Below are positions 6,572-14,940 of a stretch of 39,062 nucleotides of DNA, piece by piece. Numbering within the stretch: position 1 is the first letter of the stretch; every line of letters starts with the position of its first letter. Below the pieces are notes generated by a model. It was not told the DNA's origin and did no database searches. It saw only the letters and a program-made list of their open reading frames with translations. The stretch comes from Halothiobacillus sp. (GTDB lineage: Bacteria; Pseudomonadota; Gammaproteobacteria; Halothiobacillales; Halothiobacillaceae). A program made the position numbers and the translations under genes. The DNA is taken from NCBI RefSeq assembly GCF_028710545.1, contig NZ_JAQTTX010000009.1, positions 1 to 39,062 of the forward strand, written 5' to 3'.

Positions 6572-9270
6572 GTGCCTTTGCCCCCAAAATCTATCAGCAG
6601 CAGGTGCTCGACAGCGTGGAAGCCTATTTCAAGGCCTGCTTTGAGCTGCCCTCGCCTTCCATTGCCTTCACCGCCACCACCGAACGCCTGTGGGGGCGCG
6701 GCAACCCGTACAACCCGCTGGCAGGCTTTCCGGCCGATATGCCGTATTTCTGTCTGCGCGTGCCCACGGGCGGCGGCAAGACCTGGCTGGCGGCGAAAAG
6801 CATTCAACTCGTCAACACGCACCTGCTGCGCACCGAGTACAGCGTGATTCTGTGGCTGGTGCCGAGCAAGCCGATCCGCGAGCAGACAATCAAGGCGCTG
6901 AAGAATCGCAGTCATCCGTATCACGCCGCACTGCGCGAGGCGGGCCCGATCACGGTGCTGGATCTGGAAGAAGCCAAGAGCGTGACCCGCGCCACGCTGG
7001 ATACCTCGACCACGGTGATCGTCGCCACGCGACAGGCGTTTCAGGTGGAAGAGGAGGAATGCCGCAAGGTGTACCAGAGTAGCGGCGCGCTGATGCATCA
7101 CTTCGACAACCTGTCGCCCGCCCAGCGCGACGCCTTGCTGACCGATGGCGAGGGCAGCGAACGAACCACGCCGTTTTCGCTGGCTAATGTGTTGCGTCTG
7201 CGCCGCCCGTTCGTGGTGGTGGACGAGGCGCACAACAGCCGCACGGAACTCGCCTTCGACATGCTGGCCCGCTTCCGCCCCAGCGGGGTGATGGAGCTGA
7301 CCGCCACGCCCGACCTCACGCGCACGCCGACCAACGTACTGCACAGCGTTTCTGCCGCCGAGTTGAAGGCGGAAGAAATGATCAAGCTGCCGGTGGTGCT
7401 GGAAACCGAACCCAACTGGCAGCAGTGTCTGGCCGATGCCATTGGCCGACGCGACGCCCTGCACAAGCTGGCCGATGAAGAACGCCGGGCTGGCGCGCCC
7501 TACCTGCGCCCGCTGGTGCTGATTCAATCGGAACCGCGCCGGTCCGGCATCGAAACGCTGGACTTCGAGAAGGTAAAAAACGAGCTGATGACCAACCACG
7601 GCATTCCCGCCAGCGAAATTGTGGTGGCGACCGGCGAGGAACGGGGGCTGGAGCGGATCGACGCCGACTACAAGCTGGGGCTGTCCGACCCGACCTGCCC
7701 GGTGAAATTCATCATCACCCAGAAGGCGCTGGCAGAGGGCTGGGACTGCCCGTTTGCCTACATTCTGGTGAGCATGGCCTCGTTGTCTTCGGCCACGGCG
7801 GTGGAGCAGTTGCTCGGCCGCGTGTTGCGCCAGCCGGATGCGGCTCATCGGCAGGCGAAGGCATTGAATCAATCCTATGCCTTTGTGGTGTCTCGCCATT
7901 TTGCCGAGACGGCGGGCGCACTGCGTGACCGGCTGGTTGCCGGTGCTGGGTTCGAGCGGCGCGAAGTAAGCGAGTTCGTTACTGCCGCTCTGCCTGAGCA
8001 GGCGCGGCTTGATCTGGAAGGTCATGCCGGGCGCGTGATCGTTCGGCCGGTGGCGATCACCTTGACTGAGAAGCCCGACCTCAAGAGCGTGCCGAAGCCG
8101 GTGCGCGACAAGGTGAGCTGGGACGGCAAGCTCAATCGGCTGACCATCAGCACGCCGCTCACGGAAGATGAGGCCGAAGTACTCAAGGCCTCGGTGACCT
8201 CCGAAACCGCTGCGGCAGCGATTGTGGAAGCCGCCGAAGTCAGCCGCACCACGGCGATTGAATTCTTCCAGACACCCGCCGAATTGGGCGAGCGTTTCCG
8301 GGTGCCGCAGTTGGCCTTGCGCGTGCAGGGCGAACTGGCGCTGTTCGATGACCCGGAGGTGCTCGAATATCCGTGGGATCTCTCGCCCTACGATGCCGCA
8401 CCGACGGCCGATGACCTGACGGCCCTGGGCGCGGCGCTGAAGGTATCGGAAGGCGGCGAGATTGATGTGGATGCCGGCGGCCATGTTGTTTCGCGCTTTC
8501 TGCCCGAATTGCAGCGCGATCTGGGCCTCGTGTATCAACCGGAGAACTGGAACGAGGTGCGCCTTGCCACCTGGCTGTGCCGCAACCTGCCCGAGCCGTC
8601 GCTGACGCATCAAGTCAAGCAGGCCTTTGTCGCGGCTTGGCTCACCGATTTGTTGCGCCGGGAAAGTTTCACGCTTGCACGTGCCAACCTGCAGAAGTTT
8701 CTGATTCGCAACCTGATCGAGGCGCGTATTCGCGAACTGCGCAAGCAGGCCATCAGCAAGGCATTCCGGCAGGCGCTATTCGCTGACGATGCGGCCATGC
8801 GGGTGGCGGTGACCGATCAATACGCCTTTGAGTTTCACGCGCAGGCCTACGCCCCCAGCCGCGATTACGACGGGCGCTTCGGCCACTTCGATTTTCGCAA
8901 GCATTTCTATGGGCGGATGGGTGACTTCGACAGCAAGGAAGAATTCGAGTGCGCCTGCCAGTTGGACATGTGGGCGCAGCAGGGCCGCATCCAGTTCTGG
9001 GTGCGCAACCTCGTGCTACGCGAAGGCAGTTCATTTTTCTTGCAGAAGGCCGATGGCCGGTTCTATCCGGATTTTCTGTGCCAGTTACCCGGCAAAGCAG
9101 ACCAGCCCGGCGTGATTCTGGCGGTGGAATACAAGGGCGCCGATCGCTGGAGCGGGGCTGAGGATGATCGCCTGATCGGTGGCCTGTGGGCCAACCTGTC
9201 GGAAGGCCGATGCCGGTTCGTGATGGTCAAGGACAAGCGTTGGGATTGGGTTGAGGAGGCACTGAAGTAA
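6568..9270 (+). CDS. Type III-like restriction enzyme Res (helicase-nuclease)
   Basis: A 900-residue SF2 helicase with a C-terminal nuclease. Walker A is PTGGGKT (66-72), the Walker B/DEAH box is DEAH (219-222), motif III is ELTATP, and motif VI is QLLGRVLRQP (about residues 412-421). A PD-(D/E)xK nuclease motif lies near the end: YPDF (D835), then VEYKG (E854, K856). This layout matches Type III Res subunits, which translocate or slide on DNA in complex with Mod and cut unmethylated sites. The ATG at 6568 overlaps the upstream stop. All visible motifs are intact, so the enzyme is probably functional, which would need an active Mod for self-protection. Confidence 0.93.
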   Translation: MSAFAPKIYQQQVLDSVEAYFKACFELPSPSIAFTATTERLWGRGNPYNPLAGFPADMPYFCLRVPTGGGKTWLAAKSIQLVNTHLLRTEYSVILWLVPSKPIREQTIKALKNRSHPYHAALREAGPITVLDLEEAKSVTRATLDTSTTVIVATRQAFQVEEEECRKVYQSSGALMHHFDNLSPAQRDALLTDGEGSERTTPFSLANVLRLRRPFVVVDEAHNSRTELAFDMLARFRPSGVMELTATPDLTRTPTNVLHSVSAAELKAEEMIKLPVVLETEPNWQQCLADAIGRRDALHKLADEERRAGAPYLRPLVLIQSEPRRSGIETLDFEKVKNELMTNHGIPASEIVVATGEERGLERIDADYKLGLSDPTCPVKFIITQKALAEGWDCPFAYILVSMASLSSATAVEQLLGRVLRQPDAAHRQAKALNQSYAFVVSRHFAETAGALRDRLVAGAGFERREVSEFVTAALPEQARLDLEGHAGRVIVRPVAITLTEKPDLKSVPKPVRDKVSWDGKLNRLTISTPLTEDEAEVLKASVTSETAAAAIVEAAEVSRTTAIEFFQTPAELGERFRVPQLALRVQGELALFDDPEVLEYPWDLSPYDAAPTADDLTALGAALKVSEGGEIDVDAGGHVVSRFLPELQRDLGLVYQPENWNEVRLATWLCRNLPEPSLTHQVKQAFVAAWLTDLLRRESFTLARANLQKFLIRNLIEARIRELRKQAISKAFRQALFADDAAMRVAVTDQYAFEFHAQAYAPSRDYDGRFGHFDFRKHFYGRMGDFDSKEEFECACQLDMWAQQGRIQFWVRNLVLREGSSFFLQKADGRFYPDFLCQLPGKADQPGVILAVEYKGADRWSGAEDDRLIGGLWANLSEGRCRFVMVKDKRWDWVEEALK

Positions 9271-9391
9271 ACGCTTGCCCTCGCCCGGCCTGTTTTGCGC
9301 CGCGATGCCTCAACCCCGACAGGCCGCAAGGTAATCTGCACGAATGCAGCGTTACTTCGGGCAGCGGATATGATTCGGCAAATCCCCCCTG

Positions 9392-9410
9392 CCCCCTTTG
9401 CGAAAGGGGG
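9392..9410. repeat. CCCCCTTT/AAAGGGGG hairpin repeat
   Basis: An 8-bp perfect stem (9392-9399 with 9403-9410) around a 3-nt loop, preceded by AATCCCCCCTG. This resembles a short palindromic repeat common between genes in Proteobacteria and related in style to the repeats inside mod. It has no T run, so it is not a classical terminator. Confidence 0.6.
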
Positions 9411-9492
9411 GTGAGTTGGCAGGTATTTGAACGAATGCGCCGCCTTTGTAAGGAGGGAATTAAGCGAGATCTGTAATCGCTAGACTTCATAC

Positions 9493-9612
9493 GGGCACCT
9501 CGAAAAACCGTCGCGGGCTTACGCCACCTGCGCGTAAACGAGCACACGGGCTGCCGCCAGCTTAATGCGCAGAAGGCGCAAGCCCGCGTTCAGTAGGTTT
9601 TTCGAGGTACCC
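9493..9612. mobile_element. 120-bp MITE-like element with 17-bp inverted ends and ATAC duplication
   Basis: The left end GGGCACCTCGAAAAACC (9493-9509) and right end GGTTTTTCGAGGTACCC (9596-9612) are inverted repeats with one mismatch. ATAC lies directly outside each end (9489-9492 and 9613-9616), as expected for a 4-bp target duplication. The interior is non-coding and contains a 25-bp module (9514-9538) shared with the larger element at 21027. A truncated inverted copy lies at 3248-3334. Confidence 0.8.
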
Positions 9613-9645
9613 ATACACAAAAGCCTGTTCAAGAAATTTATACGG

Positions 9646-9651
9646 TATAAT
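9646..9651 (+). promoter_or_regulatory. Possible -10 box for the efflux operon
   Basis: TATAAT in an A/T-rich context 38 bp before the TTG start at 9689. No good -35 hexamer is seen 16-18 bp upstream, so an activator may be needed or the call may be wrong. Confidence 0.4.
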
Positions 9652-9688
9652 TTTTAAAGTATTTTGGCTTCCAGCAGGTGATCCGCTT

Positions 9689-11146
9689 TTGAACCTCAAA
9701 CACCTCTATCCAAGGCACATTACCGCAGTCTTATCGGCAGCCTTGATGCTTTCCGGGTGCGCGGCAGTCGGGCCGGATTACCAGAGGCCGACGGTTCCCG
9801 TACCGAAAAACTGGCAAACGCCAACATCAAACGCCGCTCCATCCAGCGTCGATAACGCCGGGTTGGCTCGTTGGTGGCGCGAATTCCATGATCCGGTTCT
9901 GAATCGGTTGATTGAGCGTGCGTTAGCCAACAACAAGAATCTGAAACAGGCAGAAGCCCGTCTGCTTGAAGCCCGCGCCAGGCGCGGGTTTGCCGAGGCG
10001 GATCGATTCCCGACGCTCGGAGCGAACGCTTCGGCCAACCGCAATGGCAGCAGTCAGGAACTCGGTTTTGGGCTTACCAACAACCAGTACAGCGCGGGTT
10101 TCGATGCGCGCTGGGAAATGGATATCTTCGGCGGGAAACGGCGCGCTCTTGAAGCGGCCTCGGCACAAGTTGCGGCAAGTGAAGCCGATCTGTCTGCCGT
10201 TCAGACCAGTCTCACGGCCGAGGTGGGCGTCAACTACCTGAATCTGCGCGCTTATGCGGCCAGGCTTGCTGTTGCCAAGGCCAATCTCGCCATCCAGACG
10301 CAAACCCGTGATTTGGCCCAGTGGCGCTATCAGGCGGGTTTGACCAGCCGCCTCGACATGGAACAGGCAACCTCCGCGCTGGAACAGACCCGTGCCCAGA
10401 TTCCCGTGCTGGAAACCAGCCTGGCCCAAACCAAGAACCAGATCGCGATACTGCTCGGCATCAACCCCGAAGACCTGCCCCCATTCGCCACCGCGCCGAT
10501 TCCCCGGGCCGATGCCATGATGAATACGGGTATTCCGGCCGATCTGCTCCGTCGTCGCCCGGATATTCGCCGGGCTGAACGGCAATTGGCGGCGCAGACC
10601 GCCCAAATCGGTGTGGCAACGGCCGCCCAGTACCCGGACTTTTCTCTGGCGGGCAGTATCGGTCTGGCTTCCTTGACCACAGGCAACCTGTTCACGGCCG
10701 CAGCCAGAACCTTCTCGCTCGGCAGTAATGCAGCCTGGACGCTATTCGATGCCGGGCGGATTCATCAGAACATCCAGATCCAGAATGCCCTGCAGGCGCA
10801 AGCGCTGGCTCAATATGAATCCACCGTACTCACGGCTTTTGGCGAAGTCGAGAATGCATTGATTTCATATACACGCGAACAAGAGCGTCGTGCCGCATTG
10901 ACCAGGGCGGTCGCCGCGGCCCAAAGTGCACAAGCGCTGGCGCAGAGCCAATATGCCGCAGGCCTGATCGACTTTCAGTCGGTGCTCGATACGCAACGAA
11001 GCCTGCTGACCCTGCAGGATTTGCTCACCACCAGCGAAGCGGCTGTCAGCACAAGTTTGATTCAACTCTACAAAGCCCTGGGTGGAGGCTGGGTCGCGAA
11101 CCCACCCGCCCCTGACCTCACTTCTTCTTCGGAGATCACGCCATGA
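9689..11146 (+). CDS. NodT-family outer-membrane efflux lipoprotein (TolC-like)
   Basis: A 485-residue outer-membrane factor. The N-terminus MNLKHLYPRHITAVLSAALM leads to a lipobox LSGC, with lipidation predicted on Cys24; VGPDYQRPTVPVP follows, as in NodT/OprM proteins. Two outer-membrane efflux repeats with long helical regions fill the rest, including RRRPDIRRAERQL and EVENALISY. The TTG start at 9689 is chosen because it alone provides a full signal peptide; the next ATG (9747) would remove most of it. AGGTG lies about 10 bp upstream. Its end overlaps the adaptor gene (ATGA). It should form the trimeric outer-membrane channel for the adjacent MacA/MacB-like proteins. Confidence 0.93.
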   Translation: MNLKHLYPRHITAVLSAALMLSGCAAVGPDYQRPTVPVPKNWQTPTSNAAPSSVDNAGLARWWREFHDPVLNRLIERALANNKNLKQAEARLLEARARRGFAEADRFPTLGANASANRNGSSQELGFGLTNNQYSAGFDARWEMDIFGGKRRALEAASAQVAASEADLSAVQTSLTAEVGVNYLNLRAYAARLAVAKANLAIQTQTRDLAQWRYQAGLTSRLDMEQATSALEQTRAQIPVLETSLAQTKNQIAILLGINPEDLPPFATAPIPRADAMMNTGIPADLLRRRPDIRRAERQLAAQTAQIGVATAAQYPDFSLAGSIGLASLTTGNLFTAAARTFSLGSNAAWTLFDAGRIHQNIQIQNALQAQALAQYESTVLTAFGEVENALISYTREQERRAALTRAVAAAQSAQALAQSQYAAGLIDFQSVLDTQRSLLTLQDLLTTSEAAVSTSLIQLYKALGGGWVANPPAPDLTSSSEITP

Positions 11147-12429
11147 GCGCGACCAAACCTCAACCTTCTGCTGGTGCCGAAAGCGCCCGAGCGCCGATTT
11201 TCATGCAAAAATCCGGCGGTAGCCGATGGAAACGCTGGCTGCTCATCGTGCTGGCTGTTGTCGTTCTGGTCGCCGGATATAGGCTGTTTCGAGGGCAGGA
11301 AACCAACACGCCCCAATATGTAACCCAGCCGGTGCAACGCGGCGATCTCACGGTTGAAGTGACGGCGACGGGCACGTTGGCACCGACCAATCAGGTCGAT
11401 GTGGGGATTGAGGTTTCCGGAACCATCAAGGAAGTGCTGGTCGACTACAACGACAAGGTAAAGGTCGGCCAACCGCTCGCCCTGCTGGACCCGACCAAGC
11501 TCGAAGCCCAGTTACGCCAGTCCACCGCCGCGCTTGATGCGGCGCGCGCGCGGGTGCAACAGGCCGAAGCCACGGTGCAGGAATCCAAGAGCCAGCTCGC
11601 CCGACTGGAAGATGTGCGGAAGATGAGCGGCGGCAAGGTGCCCTCCAAACTCGAATTCGACAAAGCACAGGCCGCCTATAACCGGGCCAAGGCAGACCTT
11701 GCCAGCGCACGGGCCAGCGTCGTGCAAAGCGAGGCGGTGCAAAACGCCAACCGCACCGATCTTTCCAAAACCGTTGTGCGTTCGCCCATCAATGGCATCG
11801 TGCTCAATCGCAACGTGGAACCGGGCCAGACCATCGCGGCCTCATTCCAGGCACCCGTACTGTTCACACTGGCTGAAGACCTCACGCAGATGGAGTTGCA
11901 GGTCGATGTCGATGAGGCAGATGTCGGTCAGGTCCATGTGGGACAGCCCGCCCGTTTTACAGTGGACGCTTATCCTGATCGAAATTTCGATGCAAAAGTC
12001 ACCCAGGTGCGCTACGGCTCGCAAACCGTTTCCGGCGTGGTGACCTACAAAACCATTCTCAAGGTCGACAACCGGGATCTTCTGCTGCGCCCTGGAATGA
12101 CGGCCACCGCGCATATTCTGGTCAACGAAGACAAGAACGCGCTGCTCGTACCGAATGCGGCACTGCGCTTTTCACCGCCTGTGATGCCAACAACCAAAAG
12201 TAGCGGCGGTCTGATCTCCAATTTGATGCCACGCCCTCCGCGCTCCACTCAGAATTCGATGCAGGCACCGACAGGCAAGGAGCAGCGCGTCTGGATATTG
12301 AAGGATGGAAAACCTGAACCGATCGATGTCATGACCGGGCAGACGAACGGCATCATGACCGCCATTACGGAAGGTGCGCTGCAACCCGGCACTCCACTGA
12401 TTGTCGACATGAACGAGCAGACAAAATGA
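11143..12429 (+). CDS. MacA-like periplasmic adaptor (membrane fusion protein)
   Basis: A 428-residue adaptor with one N-terminal transmembrane anchor (about 27-47, WKRWLLIVLAVVVLVAGYRLF). A split lipoyl-like domain follows (GTLAPTNQVDVGIEVSGTIKEVLV, then VVRSPINGIVLNRNVEPGQTIAA), with a helical hairpin between the halves (about 115-200, Ala/Gln/Lys-rich) and beta-barrel and membrane-proximal domains after. The order matches MacA of the MacAB-TolC pump. The 4-bp overlaps on both sides show translational coupling with the channel and ATPase genes. It links the inner-membrane transporter to the outer-membrane channel. A Pro/Ser-rich insert near residues 345-375 (MPTTKSSGGLISNLMPRPPR) looks like a variable loop. 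Confidence 0.92.
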   Translation: MSATKPQPSAGAESARAPIFMQKSGGSRWKRWLLIVLAVVVLVAGYRLFRGQETNTPQYVTQPVQRGDLTVEVTATGTLAPTNQVDVGIEVSGTIKEVLVDYNDKVKVGQPLALLDPTKLEAQLRQSTAALDAARARVQQAEATVQESKSQLARLEDVRKMSGGKVPSKLEFDKAQAAYNRAKADLASARASVVQSEAVQNANRTDLSKTVVRSPINGIVLNRNVEPGQTIAASFQAPVLFTLAEDLTQMELQVDVDEADVGQVHVGQPARFTVDAYPDRNFDAKVTQVRYGSQTVSGVVTYKTILKVDNRDLLLRPGMTATAHILVNEDKNALLVPNAALRFSPPVMPTTKSSGGLISNLMPRPPRSTQNSMQAPTGKEQRVWILKDGKPEPIDVMTGQTNGIMTAITEGALQPGTPLIVDMNEQTK

Positions 12430-13148
12430 GTGATGCGTCCGCACCGACACACGGCCCCTTGCTCGAACTGGCAGGCGTAACCAAAGTGTATGGCAAGGGC
12501 AGCGCGTCCATGCAAGCCCTGCGCGGCATCAATCTGGCGATTGAAGAAGGCGAGTTCGTGGCCATCATGGGTGCCAGTGGCTCGGGCAAAAGCACCGCGA
12601 TGAACATCATCGGCTGTCTGGACACACCCACCAGTGGAAACTACCGTTTCCGAGGCTTCGAAGTCGGGCAACTGAACCGCGACCAAAGGGCGCTGTTGCG
12701 ACGCCACGAACTGGGGTTCGTTTTCCAGGGTTTCAATCTGCTGGCCCGAACCTCCGCTCTGGAAAATGTCGAGTTGCCGCTGATTTATCAGGGCATACCG
12801 ATTGCAGAGCGCCACAATCGGGCACGTGCGGCACTTGCCGATGTGGGACTGGACGGCTGGGAGCACCATACGCCCAGCGAACTTTCGGGCGGACAGCAAC
12901 AACGGGTCGCCATTGCGCGCGCCATCGTGACACGCCCCGCCATCCTGCTGGCCGACGAGCCAACCGGCAACCTCGATACAGCTCGCAGTCAGGAAGTCAT
13001 GGAAATGATTACCCGCTTCAACCGCGACAAGGGCATTACCGTGGTGATGGTGACGCATGAACCGGACATGGCAGCTTATGCGCGGCGTGTCATCCATTTT
13101 CGAGATGGCTTGGTCGAAAGCGACACCGCTCAAACAGGAGCGGCATGA
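12426..13148 (+). CDS. MacB-like ABC transporter ATP-binding protein
   Basis: A 240-residue ATPase of the LolD/MacB group. Walker A is GASGSGKST (49-57), the Q-loop is in [10 protein letters not shown], the ABC signature is [14 protein letters not shown], Walker B is [12 protein letters not shown], and the H-loop is in VVMVTHEPD. In E. coli MacB this domain is fused to the permease; here it is a separate gene overlapping the permease start by 4 bp. It should power the pump by ATP hydrolysis at the cytoplasmic face. The substrate (macrolide, peptide, siderophore or lipid) cannot be told. Confidence 0.95.
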   Translation: MSDASAPTHGPLLELAGVTKVYGKGSASMQALRGINLAIEEGEFVAIMGASGSGKSTAMNIIGCLDTPTSGNYRFRGFEVGQLNRDQRALLRRHELGFVFQGFNLLARTSALENVELPLIYQGIPIAERHNRARAALADVGLDGWEHHTPSELSGGQQQRVAIARAIVTRPAILLADEPTGNLDTARSQEVMEMITRFNRDKGITVVMVTHEPDMAAYARRVIHFRDGLVESDTAQTGAA

Positions 13149-14353
13149 TGTTGTGGAATACCTTTCTGCTGGCATTACGCGAAATCAGACGCAACGTGAT
13201 GCGCTCGTTCCTGACCATTCTCGGTATCGTCATCGGGGTCGCAGCGGTGATCGTGATGGTGACGCTCGGCGGCGGTGCCACGGCAAAGGTCAGTGAGCAG
13301 ATCGCTAGTCTCGGCAGCAACCTGTTGATTGCCACGCCCGGGAAACGCATGGGGCCGGGACAGATCAGCGGCGCGCCCGCATTCAAAGTGGAAGATGCCG
13401 AAGCCATTGCCCGTGAAGTTCCGGGCCTGGCGGCCGTAGCACCCGCCTCCTCGCGCGCCATGACGGTGGTGTACGGCAACCAGAACTGGTCGACAATGGT
13501 GAGCGGATCCACGGACGACTATTTCGCTGCACGGAACTGGACCATACAGGACGGACGCCGATTCAGCAGCAGTGAACTTCGTTCCGGCGCGGCCGTTTGC
13601 ATTATCGGCGCCACCGTCAAATCCAAGTTGTTCGGCAGTCAGGACCCGATCGGTGACCGGATCAGGCTGCAAAAAATGGCCTGTCAGGTCATCGGTGTTC
13701 TGGATGCCAAAGGCCAATCCACCATGGGCACGGATCAGGATGATCTGGTCCTGATTCCGCTTCGGACATTCCAGCGCCGCATCGCCGGCAATCAGGATGT
13801 GAACATTATTCAGGTCTCTGCCGCCAAGGGTGTATCGACAGACCGGGTCAAGCGGGATATCGAGCAGATTCTGCGTGAGCGCCGTCATATACCACCGGCC
13901 GGGGAAAGCGACTTCAACGTGATGGATATGAAAGAAATCACCAAGATGCTCACGGGAACAACCCAGATTCTGACAGCCCTACTGGGGGCGGTTGCGGCGG
14001 TGAGCCTGCTCGTGGGCGGCATCGGGATCATGAACATCATGCTCGTGTCCGTCACCGAACGGACGCGTGAAATTGGTATCCGCATGGCGATCGGCGCACT
14101 CGAGCGGGAAGTTCTGCTCCAGTTTCTGGTTGAAGCGATTGTTTTATCCTCGCTTGGCGGTCTGATCGGTATTGCCCTGGCCCTTGGCGGATCAATCGCG
14201 CTGGCCAGCGCTTTGCACATCCCCTTTGTTTTCAATGCAGGAATTGTTGCCCTGGCTGCACTATTTTCAGCCGCCGTGGGGGTCGTCTTCGGGTATTTTC
14301 CGGCACGCAAGGCAGCACGACTCGACCCCATCGAGGCGCTCCGTCATGAGTAA
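13145..14353 (+). CDS. MacB-like ABC transporter permease
   Basis: A 402-residue permease with the MacB/FtsX layout. One N-terminal transmembrane helix (about 20-43, SFLTILGIVIGVAAVIVMVTLG) is followed by a large periplasmic domain of about 220 residues. Three C-terminal helices follow (LLGAVAAVSLLVGGIGIMNIMLVSVTERTREIGIRMAIGA, then two more), and the end is FPARKAARLDPIEALRHE, a typical MacB-type C-terminus. It is the last gene of the four-gene efflux operon. Mechanotransmission pumps of this type drive substrate from the periplasm through the TolC-like channel. Confidence 0.94.
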   Translation: MMLWNTFLLALREIRRNVMRSFLTILGIVIGVAAVIVMVTLGGGATAKVSEQIASLGSNLLIATPGKRMGPGQISGAPAFKVEDAEAIAREVPGLAAVAPASSRAMTVVYGNQNWSTMVSGSTDDYFAARNWTIQDGRRFSSSELRSGAAVCIIGATVKSKLFGSQDPIGDRIRLQKMACQVIGVLDAKGQSTMGTDQDDLVLIPLRTFQRRIAGNQDVNIIQVSAAKGVSTDRVKRDIEQILRERRHIPPAGESDFNVMDMKEITKMLTGTTQILTALLGAVAAVSLLVGGIGIMNIMLVSVTERTREIGIRMAIGALEREVLLQFLVEAIVLSSLGGLIGIALALGGSIALASALHIPFVFNAGIVALAALFSAAVGVVFGYFPARKAARLDPIEALRHE

Positions 14354-14907
14354 TCCGGTGAAGTTTCAAGCGCTCGCACGCCTGCCCCATGATGATTCAC
14401 CGCTTGGTAAGCGTGAGCGATTTGAGGGATTCGGCTTTCACGATCCTGCACGGAAAACGAGCATAAAAGTTATCAACAAAAACTGTGGATAACCTTGGGT
14501 ATAAAGTTTCCCAGGCCACAACCCATCAAGCAGTTACCGCTTCTGGTTATTTTTACACCAATATGACCAATCGAAAATATATACAATAAATTCAATATAT
14601 TAAGTAGACAATGTAGATTTTAAGTAAAGTCGATACTTGAACTTGAATTCCAGCCATGCCCTGACTTCCGCTGTGCATAGTTTCACTACTGTCAAGAGAA
14701 AATTTTTCGATAAAACCAATTTTTTGCTTTACTTTTCACCCAAAAACGAAGCCCATCACCCAGTGATTGAACGATAAATCACCTTCAAAATTTCGACGAG
14801 ACGTTCAATCAGCATTTCTGATGGGCATTTCTTTCTTGGCACGGCCTCCTGTCCATTATTCATCCTGGTGTCAGTTCGCGCGCTTGCCGTCACCACCCGC
14901 TGCGGCC
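14354..14907. other. AT-rich intergenic region with DnaA-box-like sites
   Basis: More than 500 bp without a convincing gene. A consensus DnaA box TGTGGATAA lies at 14484-14492 and a near-match TTATCAACA at 14470-14478. An AT-rich core (about 14540-14660) follows, then a weaker TGTGCATAG at 14672-14680. No clear terminator for the efflux operon is visible. The upstream in-frame extension of the next gene (from a TTG at 14767) lacks a ribosome site and is probably untranslated. Confidence 0.5.
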
Positions 14908-14940
14908 ATGATGAGCGAAACCGTTTCGGATTTAACACAC

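Larger units (their letters stand above)
9271..9688. other. Intergenic region with repeats, no gene seen
   Basis: 418 bp between res and the efflux operon. It holds an 8-bp stem CGGCCTGT/ACAGGCCG (9286-9293 with 9319-9326) that may end res transcripts, a G/C hairpin (9392-9410), the complete palindromic element (9493-9612) and a possible promoter (-10 at 9646). I found no gene remnant, no integrase and no copy of the tRNA-Val 3' end. Confidence 0.6.

Noticed and set aside
6409-8613. 734-residue open frame antisense to res
   Set aside because: It is a mirror of the GC-rich codons of res; its Arg/Gly/His/Gln-rich product has no recognisable domain, whereas res has all helicase motifs.
3479-9690. 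tRNA-Val as an integration site for an island
   Set aside because: No integrase gene and no second copy of the tRNA 3' end are seen up to 9690, so classical tRNA-site integration is not supported.
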